Assembly: GCA_900555435.1 (NCBI GenBank)
Contig: USLH01000079.1
Span: 1-10,613, forward strand
Length of the DNA: 10,613 nt
From: an uncultured Oscillospiraceae bacterium
GTDB lineage: Bacteria > Bacillota > Clostridia > Oscillospirales > Ruminococcaceae
Reading direction: 5' to 3'
Shown: positions 1-7,541 of the stretch, one piece after another
Position numbering within the stretch: the first letter of the stretch is position 1
Layout: each line of letters opens with the position of its first letter
Notes under the pieces: generated by a model
Databases searched by the model: none
Seen by the model: the letters and a program-made list of their open reading frames with translations, nothing else
Told to the model about the DNA's origin: nothing
Position numbers and translations under genes: made by a program

Positions 1-435
1 ATAGTTCTCGAACTGTGCGGCCTGTGCTTTTTTTGCAGCTTCCAGCGCAGCCTTTACGTCTTCAACCTTGCCCTCCTTGGCTTTCACGACGATCAACATA
101 TCGCAGTTGGTCATCATGCCGGCGATCTCGCCCTTATAGCTTTCGTACAGGTCGGGGGAGATGCCCATCTGCTCTTCCAGAAGCTGGTCGTCCACAGCCG
201 AGGGCATATTGTTGATGGCGCCGGTGATGCCGGGGTCATTGGCACCGTATTTGTCGGCGAAGGCTTTGTTGATGGCATCGAAAACTTCTTCGGCGGTAGC
301 GGTGCTTTCTTTATTCGTGCCGGCTTCGGAAGAAACGGACGAAGAGCCGGAGCTGCCGTTTCCGGCATTTCCGCAGGAAGCGAGGGTGGCAGAAGCCATC
401 AGAGCCGCAAGGAGAAGAGCAAGAATTTTTTTCAT
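1..435 (-). CDS. DUF4358-type lipoprotein, N-terminal 145 residues (runs off the left edge)
   Basis: Reading from the ATG at 435 leftward, the frame stays open for 145 codons to base 1, so the C-terminus is missing. The start has an AGAAAGGA ribosome binding site about 8 bases upstream. Residues 1-21 form a lipoprotein signal: two lysines, a leucine/alanine core, then lipobox L-A-S-C with Cys21 as the predicted lipidated residue. Residues 22-48 are a Gly/Ser/Thr-rich linker. From residue 49 the protein resembles DUF4358 lipoproteins of Clostridia, which carry an Asp-Met-Leu-Ile-Val-Val-Lys-like strand (112-118) followed by a Lys/Glu/Ala-rich helix (123-140). The family has no assigned function. 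It should sit on the outer face of the cytoplasmic membrane. No strong promoter is evident: TATACT (497-492) and TACAAT (536-531) are possible -10 boxes, both with poor -35 partners. Family assignment is by motif memory, not by search. Confidence 0.75.
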   Translation of the reverse strand, partial: MKKILALLLAALMASATLASCGNAGNGSSGSSSVSSEAGTNKESTATAEEVFDAINKAFADKYGANDPGITGAINNMPSAVDDQLLEEQMGISPDLYESYKGEIAGMMTNCDMLIVVKAKEGKVEDVKAALEAAKKAQAAQFENY

Positions 436-471
436 GTGAAGATTCCTTTCTTAAAACAATCGTCATTTTTG

Positions 472-485
472 CGGGAATTTTCCCG
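472..485. repeat. 14-bp perfect inverted repeat in the lipoprotein leader
   Basis: CGGGAA-TT-TTCCCG is a perfect 6-bp inverted repeat around a 2-base centre. It lies between the possible -10 boxes and the start codon of the minus-strand lipoprotein. The two-base loop makes a stable RNA hairpin unlikely, so a dimeric repressor site is the more natural reading, though nothing else supports it. A related half (CGGGAA) recurs at 571-576, just upstream of the symporter -35 box. Confidence 0.3.
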
Positions 486-580
486 AACACAAGTATAGTG
501 TCCGGAAAAGCGGAAACTGGTGCAGGAAAAATTGTAAAAGAAATGTGAACGAAAAATTCCAATTATTTTTCGGGAAATCC

Positions 581-609
581 TTGACAAAGGGCTGTGAGTC
601 TGATATGAT
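581..609 (+). promoter_or_regulatory. Sigma-A-type promoter of the symporter gene
   Basis: TTGACA (581-586), a 17-bp spacer, and TATGAT (604-609) match the housekeeping bacterial promoter at 11 of 12 positions. Transcription would start near 616, giving a leader of about 65 bases before the ATG at 681. The repeated GCTTTAAAG element lies just inside this leader. Confidence 0.85.
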
Positions 610-625
610 AAGACTAATATTTTAA

Positions 626-652
626 CGCTTTAAAGTCAGTGCGCTTTAAAGC
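626..652. repeat. Repeated palindrome (CGCTTTAAAG x2), possible operator or leader hairpin
   Basis: CGCTTTAAAG occurs at 626-635 and again at 642-651, a 16-bp repeat period. Each copy contains the palindrome CTTTAAAG. Because of this the two copies can also pair as one hairpin: GCTTTAAAG (627-635) with CTTTAAAGC (644-652), a 9-bp stem with an 8-base loop. It lies about 10 bases after the expected transcription start and about 30 bases before the start codon. That placement would suit a repressor blocking the strong promoter, or an RNA structure in the leader. The regulator is unknown. Confidence 0.45.
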
Positions 653-680
653 AAATATCAAAAATAGGGAGGAACTTGGG

Positions 681-2225
681 ATGCTCGTGAAAATCGTCCT
701 GCTGATCGTGTTTTTTGCCGTAATGGTAGGCGTCGGCGTCTATTCAAGAAAGCATGCCACCAGCGTATCGGGATTCGTTCTGGGGGGGCGGTCGGTGGGA
801 CCGTGGCTGACGGCCTTTGCTTATGGGACATCCTACTTCTCCGCAGTGGTGTTCGTGGGATACGCCGGGCAGTTCGGATGGAAATACGGCATGGCTTCCA
901 CCTGGATCGGCTTAGGAAATGCCATCATCGGCAGCCTGCTGGCGTGGGTGGTTTTAGGACGGCGAACCCGGGTCATGACCCAGCATCTTTCCTCCTCCAC
1001 CATGCCGGAATTTTTCGGCTGCCGCTTTGACAGCAAGGCTTTAAAGATCGTGGCTTCGATGATCGTTTTCGTTTTCCTGATCCCCTATACGGCTTCGATC
1101 TACAACGGCCTGTCCCGGCTGTTTGAAATGGCGTTCCATGTGCCATATGCGGTGTGCGTGGTGGTCATGGCGCTGTTTACAGCGGTGTACGTCATTTTAG
1201 GCGGCTACATGGCTACGGCGATCAATGATTTCATTCAGGGCATCATCATGCTTGTGGGCATCGTCGCCGTCATCGCTGCCGTTTTAAGCGGGCAGGGCGG
1301 CTTTACTCAGGCGGTCATCACCCTTTCTCAGATCCCCAGTGACGTACCGGCTACCGCCGGTCAGCAGGGGGCGTTCACTTCCTTCTTCGGGCCGGATCCC
1401 ATGGGGCTTTTGGGAGTTGTGGTGCTGACCTCTCTGGGAACGTGGGGCCTGCCGCAGATGGTGCAGAAATTCTATGCCATCAAGAATGAAAAGGCCATCC
1501 GGACGGGGACCATCATCTCCACCCTGTTTGCAGTAGTGGTTTCCGGCGGGTGCTACTTCTTAGGCGGCTTCGGGCGGCTCTTTGACGGTGACGCCATCCG
1601 GAACGCCCAGGGGAACGTGGTCTACGACAGCATTGTGCCCTTCATGCTGTCGAAGCTGCCGGATATTCTCATCGGCGTTGTGGTGGTGCTGGTGCTGTCG
1701 GCATCCATGTCCACCCTTTCTTCCCTGGTGTTGACCTCCAGCTCCACCATGACCCTTGACCTTTTAAAGGATAACGTCTGCAAGAATATGGACGAAAAGA
1801 AGCAGGTCCGGACCATGCAGGTGCTCATCGTCTTCTTCATTGTGGTGTCGGTAGTGCTGGCGTTGAATCCGCCTACCTTCATCGCTCAGTTGATGGGGAT
1901 CTCCTGGGGTGCGTTGGCGGGAGCATTTCTGGCGCCCTTCCTTTACGGTATTTACTGGAAAGGCGTGACGAAGGCTTCGGTCTGGGTCAGCTTTGCCGTG
2001 GGCGTGGGGCTGACGGTATTGAACCTCTTCTTCCATTTCATCGCTTCCCCCATCAATGCGGGAGCCATCGCTATGGTGGCGGGGTTGATCCTGGTACCGC
2101 TGGTGAGCCTGATTACGCCGAAGATGAAGAAGGAACGGTTGGACGGGATTTTCGAGTGCTATCAGGAGGAGACGGTGCTTCATAAGAAGCTGGTAGTCGG
2201 AACCGAAACAGACAACGAAGAATAA
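681..2225 (+). CDS. Sodium:solute symporter (SSS family)
   Basis: A 514-residue integral membrane protein of the solute:sodium symporter family (TC 2.A.21), relatives of PutP and PanF, which use the sodium gradient to import small solutes. The ATG at 681 is chosen because AGGGAGG lies 8 bases upstream; an in-frame GTG at 639 lies inside the leader repeat. Membrane segments begin at residues 3-20 and continue to about residue 490, in the usual 13-segment range, followed by a charged cytoplasmic tail. The first segment has Ala47-Tyr-Gly-Thr-Ser and the eighth has Ser340-Ala-Ser-Met-Ser-Thr345, the regions that form the Na2 site in PutP. A Gly-Gly-Tyr-Met-Ala-Thr-Ala-Ile-Asn-Asp stretch is also typical. 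Substrate cannot be read from sequence. It is transcribed alone: it has its own promoter and terminator. The rhamnosidase two genes on suggests a sugar, but that is weak inference. Confidence 0.9.
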   Translation: MLVKIVLLIVFFAVMVGVGVYSRKHATSVSGFVLGGRSVGPWLTAFAYGTSYFSAVVFVGYAGQFGWKYGMASTWIGLGNAIIGSLLAWVVLGRRTRVMTQHLSSSTMPEFFGCRFDSKALKIVASMIVFVFLIPYTASIYNGLSRLFEMAFHVPYAVCVVVMALFTAVYVILGGYMATAINDFIQGIIMLVGIVAVIAAVLSGQGGFTQAVITLSQIPSDVPATAGQQGAFTSFFGPDPMGLLGVVVLTSLGTWGLPQMVQKFYAIKNEKAIRTGTIISTLFAVVVSGGCYFLGGFGRLFDGDAIRNAQGNVVYDSIVPFMLSKLPDILIGVVVVLVLSASMSTLSSLVLTSSSTMTLDLLKDNVCKNMDEKKQVRTMQVLIVFFIVVSVVLALNPPTFIAQLMGISWGALAGAFLAPFLYGIYWKGVTKASVWVSFAVGVGLTVLNLFFHFIASPINAGAIAMVAGLILVPLVSLITPKMKKERLDGIFECYQEETVLHKKLVVGTETDNEE

Positions 2226-2238
2226 AAGCTGAAAAACG

Positions 2239-2281
2239 ATCCGCAAGTGGAAGAAAAAAGCTCTTCCGCTTGCGGATTTTT
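2239..2281 (+). terminator. Rho-independent terminator after the symporter
   Basis: A 15-bp stem (2239-2253 with 2263-2277) contains one G-U pair and encloses a 9-base loop, followed by a run of T. It begins 13 bases after the symporter stop codon and separates it from the MATE gene. Confidence 0.9.
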
Positions 2282-2299
2282 GCTGTTTTTGGGAAATGC

Positions 2300-2329
2300 T
2301 GGACTTTTTGAAGAGAACTGTGCTATACT
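2300..2329 (+). promoter_or_regulatory. Promoter of the MATE transporter gene (extended -10)
   Basis: TGC followed by TATACT (2321-2329) is an extended -10 box. TGGACT (2300-2305) lies 18 bp upstream as a four-of-six -35 box. Transcription would start near 2336, about 28 bases before the ATG. It lies directly after the symporter terminator, which supports separate expression. Confidence 0.6.
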
Positions 2330-2363
2330 GGAAAAAGAATTGAGAGAAGGGGTCGAAATACTT

Positions 2364-3767
2364 ATGGCAAAAACCGCAAGGGCGGGAAACGGCATTACCG
2401 AAGGCGTGATCTGGAAGCAGCTGCTTCTTTACTTTTTCCCGATCCTGTTCGGGTCGTTTTTTCAGCAGCTTTATAACACCACCGATGCAGTCATTGTGGG
2501 GAATTTCGTGGGGAAGGAAGCGCTGGCTGCCGTTGGCGGCAGCACGGGTACGCTGATCAACCTGCTGGTAGGCTTTTTCGTAGGGCTTTCCTCCGGCGCA
2601 ACGGTGATCATTTCCCAGTTGTACGGCGCCCAGCGGCTGAAAGAGGTCAGCGACGCCGTTCATACGGCGGTGGCGCTTTCCATTGTGGGAAGCCTGATCC
2701 TGATGGTCATCGGGCTGATCTTCGCCCCGTTGGCACTGGAAGCCATGGGGACGCCGGACGACGTGATGGGATATGCCGTCACCTATATCCGGATCTACTT
2801 CTGCGGGACGGTGTTCTCCCTCTTTTACAATATGGGGGCGGGGATCCTCCGGGCGGTGGGCGACTCCAAGCGGCCGCTTTACTTCCTGATCGCATCCTGC
2901 GGCGCCAATATCCTGCTGGATCTGCTGTTTGTAGTGGTGTTCCGGTTGGAGGTCGTGGGTGTGGCAATCGCCACCGTGCTGTCCCAGGTGTTCAGTGCGG
3001 TACTGGTACTGGTGACCCTGATTCGTTCGACGGAGGCATATCAGCTGGTACTCAAGCGGGTCCGGTTCCATAAGGAAGCGTTGAAGCAGATCATCCGTAT
3101 TGGCCTTCCTGCCGGGTTTCAGTCGGCGATGTACAACATTTCAAACGTCATCATCCAGTCCAGCATCAACAGCTTCGGCACCGACGTCATGGCGGCGTGG
3201 ACGGCTTACGGCAAGATCGACTGCTGCTTCTGGATGCTGATGAATGCCTTCGGTCTGTCGGCGTCTACCTTTGTGGGGCAGAATTTCGGGGCGCAGAACT
3301 ATCCGAGAATGAGAAAGACCGTGCGGGTCTGTATGGGAATGGCAACGGCAGCGACGCTGATGCTCAGTACGGTGCTTTACTTCTTCGGCGGCATGGTCTA
3401 CCGGCTTTTCACGAATGACACGGAGGTCATCCGGATCGGCGTGGAGATCTTGAAAATGCTGGTTCCCACTTACTTTACTTACATCTGCATCGAGATCCTC
3501 TGCAGCTCCATCCGGGGAACGGGGGATTCGGTGATCCCGACGGTTCTGACCTGCTTTGGCGTGTGCGTACTGCGGGTGGCGTGGATCGCTTTTGCAGTCC
3601 CGGTATGGCACAGTGTTCAGACGGTGGTGTTCAGCTACCCGCTGACCTGGTCGGTGACTTCGATTCTCTTTATCATTTATTATTTGCAGGGCGGGTGGCT
3701 CCGGCGGAGGATCAAGGCAAACGGCTTTGCGCCGGAAGAACGGCATACAAAGAGAAAAACGGCATAA
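2364..3767 (+). CDS. MATE-family multidrug/drug efflux transporter
   Basis: A 467-residue multidrug and toxic compound extrusion (MATE) protein, an inner membrane antiporter that exports cationic drugs, metabolites or dyes in exchange for sodium or protons. Two MatE repeats are visible. The first starts at about residue 15 with Gln-Gln-Leu-Tyr-Asn-Thr-Thr-Asp-Ala and an Ile-Val-Gly-Asn-Phe stretch. The second starts near residue 238 with Ile-Gly-Leu-Pro-Ala-Gly-Phe-Gln and later Phe-Val-Gly-Gln-Asn-Phe-Gly-Ala. This is the standard 12-segment layout and length. The ATG at 2364 begins the family homology, with AGAAGGGG (2344-2351) as a somewhat distant ribosome binding site. The frame is open upstream to 2247, but that stretch encodes the symporter terminator and holds the promoter, so it is not coding. 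The tail is basic. It is a single-gene unit between two terminators. Substrate is unknown. Confidence 0.93.
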   Translation: MAKTARAGNGITEGVIWKQLLLYFFPILFGSFFQQLYNTTDAVIVGNFVGKEALAAVGGSTGTLINLLVGFFVGLSSGATVIISQLYGAQRLKEVSDAVHTAVALSIVGSLILMVIGLIFAPLALEAMGTPDDVMGYAVTYIRIYFCGTVFSLFYNMGAGILRAVGDSKRPLYFLIASCGANILLDLLFVVVFRLEVVGVAIATVLSQVFSAVLVLVTLIRSTEAYQLVLKRVRFHKEALKQIIRIGLPAGFQSAMYNISNVIIQSSINSFGTDVMAAWTAYGKIDCCFWMLMNAFGLSASTFVGQNFGAQNYPRMRKTVRVCMGMATAATLMLSTVLYFFGGMVYRLFTNDTEVIRIGVEILKMLVPTYFTYICIEILCSSIRGTGDSVIPTVLTCFGVCVLRVAWIAFAVPVWHSVQTVVFSYPLTWSVTSILFIIYYLQGGWLRRRIKANGFAPEERHTKRKTA

Positions 3768-3777
3768 TGTTTAAGAA

Positions 3778-3819
3778 AAGCTGCACCTGGGGGAAAATCC
3801 CTCCGGATGCAGCTTTTTT
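3778..3819 (+). terminator. Rho-independent terminator after the MATE gene
   Basis: AAGCTGCA (3778-3785) pairs with TGCAGCTT (3808-3815), extended inward by a CC-GGGGG/CCCTCCGG stem with small bulges, and the 3' arm runs into six T (3814-3819). It starts 11 bases after the MATE stop. Confidence 0.88.
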
Positions 3820-3852
3820 GTCGGACAAAACGTGCAAATCCGGTCGTTCAAA

Positions 3853-3897
3853 TTGACAACTGCCGACCTTCCTTTTATGGGGTGAGACGAGTATAAT
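3853..3897 (+). promoter_or_regulatory. Promoter region of the rhamnosidase gene
   Basis: A perfect TATAAT (3892-3897) precedes the gene, but its -35 at 17 bp (TTCCTT, 3869-3874) is poor. A perfect TTGACA lies at 3853-3858, 33 bp from TATAAT, too far for one sigma-A site; its own -10 would be TATGGG (3876-3881). A 5-bp inverted repeat (GGTCG 3842-3846, CGACC 3864-3868) flanks the TTGACA. This could be an activator-dependent promoter or two overlapping ones. Starting from TATAAT, transcription would begin near 3904, which rules out the in-frame ATG at 3896 as the translation start. Confidence 0.5.
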
Positions 3898-3912
3898 GAG
3901 GGCAGAGAATAA

Positions 3913-3924
3913 GCCCGTTCGGGC
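3913..3924. repeat. Small palindrome in the rhamnosidase leader
   Basis: GCCCG-TT-CGGGC is a perfect 5-bp inverted repeat lying between the expected transcription start (about 3904) and the ribosome binding site (3931-3935). It could be an operator half-site pair, or chance in GC-rich DNA. Confidence 0.25.
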
Positions 3925-3940
3925 GGAAAAGAGGAACGGA

Positions 3941-6544
3941 ATGAGACTCTTCAACTTAAAGACGAACCATCTGACCAATCCCATGGGGTATCGGATCGGC
4001 CGGCCTACCTTCACCTGGCTTGCGGAAAGCGAAGGCGAGAAGCTGAGCTGGGCGCAGGTCGAGCTCGCTTCCGATCCCGATTTTGCACGCATCGTTTATG
4101 ATAGCGGCAAGCGGGAGGATCTTTCCTGCACCGGCTTTGACGCAGATTTTGAGGCGGCTCCCAGAACCCGCTATTTCTGGCGGGTGTCGGCTGCGGCGGA
4201 CAACGGGGATACCGGTGTCAGCGAGACCGCATGGTTTGAAACAGCCCTTCCCAAAGACGGCTGGGTCGCCAAGTGGATCAAGCCTTCCTTTGATAAAGAA
4301 ATCCACCCGGTGTTCCAGAAGAGCTTCACCCTTCCCGAAGGGGCGGTTTCCGCCAGAGCCTATGCCTGCGGGCTGGGCATCTATGAGTTGTCGGTCAACG
4401 GCGAAAAGGCGGGAGACGAGTACCTGCTTCCCGGCTATCACGCCTACGACTCCTGGCAGCAGTATCAGACCTTCGACCTGACCCATCTGCTCCATGCCGG
4501 GGAGAACGTGATCTCCGCCGCATTGGGCAACGGCTGGTATAAAGGCCGTTTCGGCTTCGGGAAAGAGACCGGCGAGCGGTACGGCAGCGAGTTCCGCTTC
4601 ATCTGCCAGGTGGAAGTGACCTTCAAGGACGGCAGCAAGACGGTGATCGCCACTGGTGAGGACTGGGGCTGCCGCAACGGAAACTGCTTAAAGAGCAACA
4701 TTTACGACGGCGAATATACCGACGGCTCCATGGAGCTTTACGGATTGAACGAGTTCGGCGGTGAGACCGGCAGCGACTGGACGCCGGCTCAGTTGGCACA
4801 GATGGGGACGGAGCAGCTTTCCGCTCGTTTGAGCCCTCCCATTGCGGCACAGGAAGCCTTCAAGGTGGCGGAAGTGATCCATACCCCAGCCGGGGAGACG
4901 GTTTTCGATTTCGGTCAGGAAGTGACCGGTTGGGTAGAATTCGTCTGCCGTGCCAAAAAGGGCGAGACAGTCACCTTGAAATACGGCGAGCTTTTGCAGG
5001 ATGGGAATTTCTGTCAAACCAACCTTCGGACGGCAAGAGCGACCTTCACCTATGTTTCTGCCGGAAAGAACGAGACGGTTCGGCCGCGGTTCACTTTCTT
5101 CGGCTTCCGCTATCTGAAGGTGGAGGGGTTGGAAGCTCCGGATCCTGCGGATTTCACTGCCTGCGTTCTCGGTTCCCTGCTGGATCGGATCGGCACCATT
5201 GAGACCTCCTCCCCGCTGGTCAACCGGCTGTTCTTAAACTCTGTCTGGGGCCAGAAAGGCAACTTCTTAGATGTTCCCACCGACTGCCCCCAGCGGGACG
5301 AGCGGCTGGGCTGGACTGGCGATGCACAGGTCTTCTGCGCCACCGCCTGCATGAATCTGGATTCTGCTTCCTTTTATGACAAATATATGCAGGATATGTA
5401 CTTTGAGCAGAAGATGCTGAAAGGACGGGTTCCCCATGTGATCCCCGCTTTTAAGGTAGAGGACGGGAAGCCTTTTGCCGGAGCGGATTCCGCCGCATGG
5501 GCGGACGTGGCGACTGTCCTGCCGTGGACTCTTTACACCATGACCGGCGACAAGACCCAGCTGGCGGCCCATTATCCCTGCATGAAGATGTGGATCGACA
5601 AGCTCTATGAGTACGATGAGGAAAATGGTGGCAACCGCCTGCGCCAGCACGGCGGGCATTACGGCGACTGGCTGGCTCTGGACAATTATAAAAACCCAAA
5701 GAGCTGCGACGGCGGCACGGATAAGTTCTATATTGCCTCCGCTTATTACGCCTATTCCGCCGACCTGACCGCCCGTGCGGCAGAGGTTTTGGGAAAGGCG
5801 GAGGATGCGGCTTACTACCGGAATCTGGAAAAAGAGGTAAAGGCTGCTATCAGGAAGGAGTATTTTGCTCCCAATGGACGCTGCGTCACCGATACCCAGA
5901 CCGCTTATGTGGTCGCCCTTTATATGGATCTGACCCCTGCGGAGCTGAAGCCCCGTCTGGTGGAGGAACTGAGAAAGAAGCTGGAAGCAAACGACATGAA
6001 GCTGACCACCGGCTTTGTGGGAACGGCATATCTCTGCCGGGTGCTGACCCAGTACGGGTTAAACGACATCGCTTACAAGCTGCTTTTAAACGAAGAGATG
6101 CCCGGCTGGCTTTACGAGGTGAAGATGGGCGCTACGACCGTTTGGGAGCGGTGGAACTCCATTCTTCCCGACGGTCACCTGAGCGATATTTCCATGAATA
6201 GCCTGAACCACTACGCTTACGGCGCCATCGCCGAGTGGATGTACCGGTGGATGTGCGGCCTGAACCCGATGGAGGAGGCTCCCGGCTTTGCGAAGGCGAA
6301 GCTGACCCCCCGCCCCGGCGAAGGTCTAAACGATGCAAAGGCTTCCGTTCGGACGGCTTCCGGTGTTTACGAAAGCGGCTGGGAGCGGAAAGCGGACGGC
6401 TCGATCGCTTACCGGTTCCGGGTGCCCTTTAACTGCGAGGCAATTCTGGAGCTGCCGGAAAGCGCTTCCGCCGAAGTGGACGGAAAGGCTGTTTCGGGGG
6501 CTGTGACGCTGAAGCCCGGCGTCCATACGGCTGTGACCCGCTAA
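3941..6544 (+). CDS. Alpha-L-rhamnosidase, glycoside hydrolase family 78
   Basis: An 867-residue enzyme predicted to remove terminal alpha-L-rhamnose from plant glycosides or rhamnose-containing glycans by an inverting mechanism. The ATG at 3941 follows a GAGGA site (3931-3935) and starts at the Asn-Leu-Lys-Thr-Asn-His segment typical of the family N-terminus. Apparent domain order: Ig-like N-terminal domain (about 1-115), the rhamnosidase N domain (about 130-300), a beta-sandwich (about 310-410), the (alpha/alpha)6 catalytic barrel (about 415-770), and a C-terminal beta domain. The catalytic motif Asp448-Cys-Pro-Gln-Arg-Asp-Glu454-Arg-Leu-Gly-Trp-Thr-Gly-Asp461 is intact; Glu454 is the expected general acid. 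Trp-Glu736-Arg-Trp carries the expected base, and Asn756-His757-Tyr follows. No signal peptide, so it is cytoplasmic and needs imported substrate. No rhamnose catabolic genes are adjacent. Domain limits are estimates. Confidence 0.95.
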   Translation: MRLFNLKTNHLTNPMGYRIGRPTFTWLAESEGEKLSWAQVELASDPDFARIVYDSGKREDLSCTGFDADFEAAPRTRYFWRVSAAADNGDTGVSETAWFETALPKDGWVAKWIKPSFDKEIHPVFQKSFTLPEGAVSARAYACGLGIYELSVNGEKAGDEYLLPGYHAYDSWQQYQTFDLTHLLHAGENVISAALGNGWYKGRFGFGKETGERYGSEFRFICQVEVTFKDGSKTVIATGEDWGCRNGNCLKSNIYDGEYTDGSMELYGLNEFGGETGSDWTPAQLAQMGTEQLSARLSPPIAAQEAFKVAEVIHTPAGETVFDFGQEVTGWVEFVCRAKKGETVTLKYGELLQDGNFCQTNLRTARATFTYVSAGKNETVRPRFTFFGFRYLKVEGLEAPDPADFTACVLGSLLDRIGTIETSSPLVNRLFLNSVWGQKGNFLDVPTDCPQRDERLGWTGDAQVFCATACMNLDSASFYDKYMQDMYFEQKMLKGRVPHVIPAFKVEDGKPFAGADSAAWADVATVLPWTLYTMTGDKTQLAAHYPCMKMWIDKLYEYDEENGGNRLRQHGGHYGDWLALDNYKNPKSCDGGTDKFYIASAYYAYSADLTARAAEVLGKAEDAAYYRNLEKEVKAAIRKEYFAPNGRCVTDTQTAYVVALYMDLTPAELKPRLVEELRKKLEANDMKLTTGFVGTAYLCRVLTQYGLNDIAYKLLLNEEMPGWLYEVKMGATTVWERWNSILPDGHLSDISMNSLNHYAYGAIAEWMYRWMCGLNPMEEAPGFAKAKLTPRPGEGLNDAKASVRTASGVYESGWERKADGSIAYRFRVPFNCEAILELPESASAEVDGKAVSGAVTLKPGVHTAVTR

Positions 6545-6564
6545 GCTCCAAAGAGGATCCGTCA

Positions 6565-6593
6565 TTGACATTTTGGGAAAACCGTGGTATGAT
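6565..6593 (+). promoter_or_regulatory. Sigma-A-type promoter of the S66 peptidase gene
   Basis: TTGACA (6565-6570), a 17-bp spacer and TATGAT (6588-6593): the same two boxes and spacer length as the symporter promoter. Transcription would start near 6600, about 26 bases before the ATG. No convincing terminator hairpin separates it from the rhamnosidase stop at 6544, so some read-through is possible. Confidence 0.85.
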
Positions 6594-6625
6594 GGCTTTA
6601 GGTTTTTAGAAGGGAGGGCGTCCTT

Positions 6626-7537
6626 ATGTGGCCTGCACCGTTAAAAATCGGAGACACCATTGCTCTGGTTTCCCCCAGCCATGTTGCGGTAAGGGAAGAG
6701 TACCAAAAGCTCATCGCCGGAATGGAAGCAAAAGGCTTTCGGGTCAAGGAAGCCCCTAACCTCTATAAACACGCCTACGGCTATTCCGCCAGCGAGGAAG
6801 AGCGGGCGGAGGATTTTAACCGGATGGTCGCCGACGAAGAAGTGAAGATGATTTTTTTCGGGGGCGGTTACGGGGAAAATGAGATCCTTCCTCTCATTGA
6901 TTTTGAAGCAGTGAAAAAACACCCCAAAATCTACATGAGCTACAGCGATGGCACGACGATCTTAGATGCCATCTATGCCCGGACGGGGCTTGTGACCTAT
7001 TACGGTCAGTCGCCGGGAGAGTTTTCGGAAGTGACCCCTTATACCTGGCAGAATTTTGAGTCCCGGATCGTAAAAGGTGAATCCGGCGTGTTCGTCCCCA
7101 ACAGCCAGTGGCGCTGGCTGCGGGAAGGGCGCTGCGAGGGGACGCTGATCGGCGGGTATCTTCTGAACATCGCAATGCTGCTGGGGGGAGAATACTTTCC
7201 GGTGGATCGGAGCAAGCGGTACATCCTCTTTTTAGAGGATCACGAGGCGTTCAATAATGTGGCGTCGGTGAGTATGTTTCTGGCGCACATTTCTCAGAGC
7301 GGCTTTATGGAAAACGTAGGGGCGCTGCTGTTCGGCTGCTATTCCGATGAGCATCTGTCGGAGGAGCTGCTGGAGATGCTGGGGCGGTTCGGCGATCGCT
7401 GGGGGATCCCGGTGGCCTACTGCAATGATTACGGCCATGGCATCAATCATGCGATCCTTCCCATCGGCGGGAAAGCCGTCTTCGATTCGGAAAGCCGCAG
7501 CCTGCGGTTTTTAGACGGAGCGGGGGTAAGTGAATAG
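6626..7537 (+). CDS. Peptidase S66 family protein (LD-carboxypeptidase / MccF-like)
   Basis: A 303-residue member of serine peptidase family S66. The family includes LD-carboxypeptidase A, which trims the terminal D-alanine from the tetrapeptide of recycled murein, and MccF, which cleaves microcin C-type peptidyl nucleotides. The start has a strong AGGGAGGG site 7-8 bases upstream. Residues 7-18 (Lys-Ile-Gly-Asp-Thr-Ile-Ala-Leu-Val-Ser-Pro-Ser) are the family N-terminus. Gly79-Gly-Gly-Tyr-Gly precedes the nucleophile Ser107 in Ser-Tyr-Ser-Asp-Gly-Thr. The expected Glu204 (Phe-Leu-Glu-Asp) and His271 (Tyr-Gly-His-Gly) complete the Ser-Glu-His triad, with spacing like Pseudomonas LdcA. No signal peptide, so cytoplasmic. 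Length fits. Neighbours do not settle whether the role is murein recycling or antibiotic immunity, hence no gene symbol. Confidence 0.88.
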   Translation: MWPAPLKIGDTIALVSPSHVAVREEYQKLIAGMEAKGFRVKEAPNLYKHAYGYSASEEERAEDFNRMVADEEVKMIFFGGGYGENEILPLIDFEAVKKHPKIYMSYSDGTTILDAIYARTGLVTYYGQSPGEFSEVTPYTWQNFESRIVKGESGVFVPNSQWRWLREGRCEGTLIGGYLLNIAMLLGGEYFPVDRSKRYILFLEDHEAFNNVASVSMFLAHISQSGFMENVGALLFGCYSDEHLSEELLEMLGRFGDRWGIPVAYCNDYGHGINHAILPIGGKAVFDSESRSLRFLDGAGVSE

Positions 7538-7541
7538 GAAA

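Noticed and set aside
1764..3071. 435-codon open frame on the minus strand
   Set aside because: It lies antisense across the end of the symporter, a terminator and much of the MATE gene. Its His/Gln/Arg-rich translation is typical of the reverse of membrane-protein codons and has no recognisable domain.
3896..3940. Upstream ATG as the rhamnosidase start
   Set aside because: It overlaps the TATAAT box, lacks a ribosome binding site, and the extra 15 residues do not resemble the family N-terminus. The ATG at 3941 has GAGGA upstream and begins the homology.
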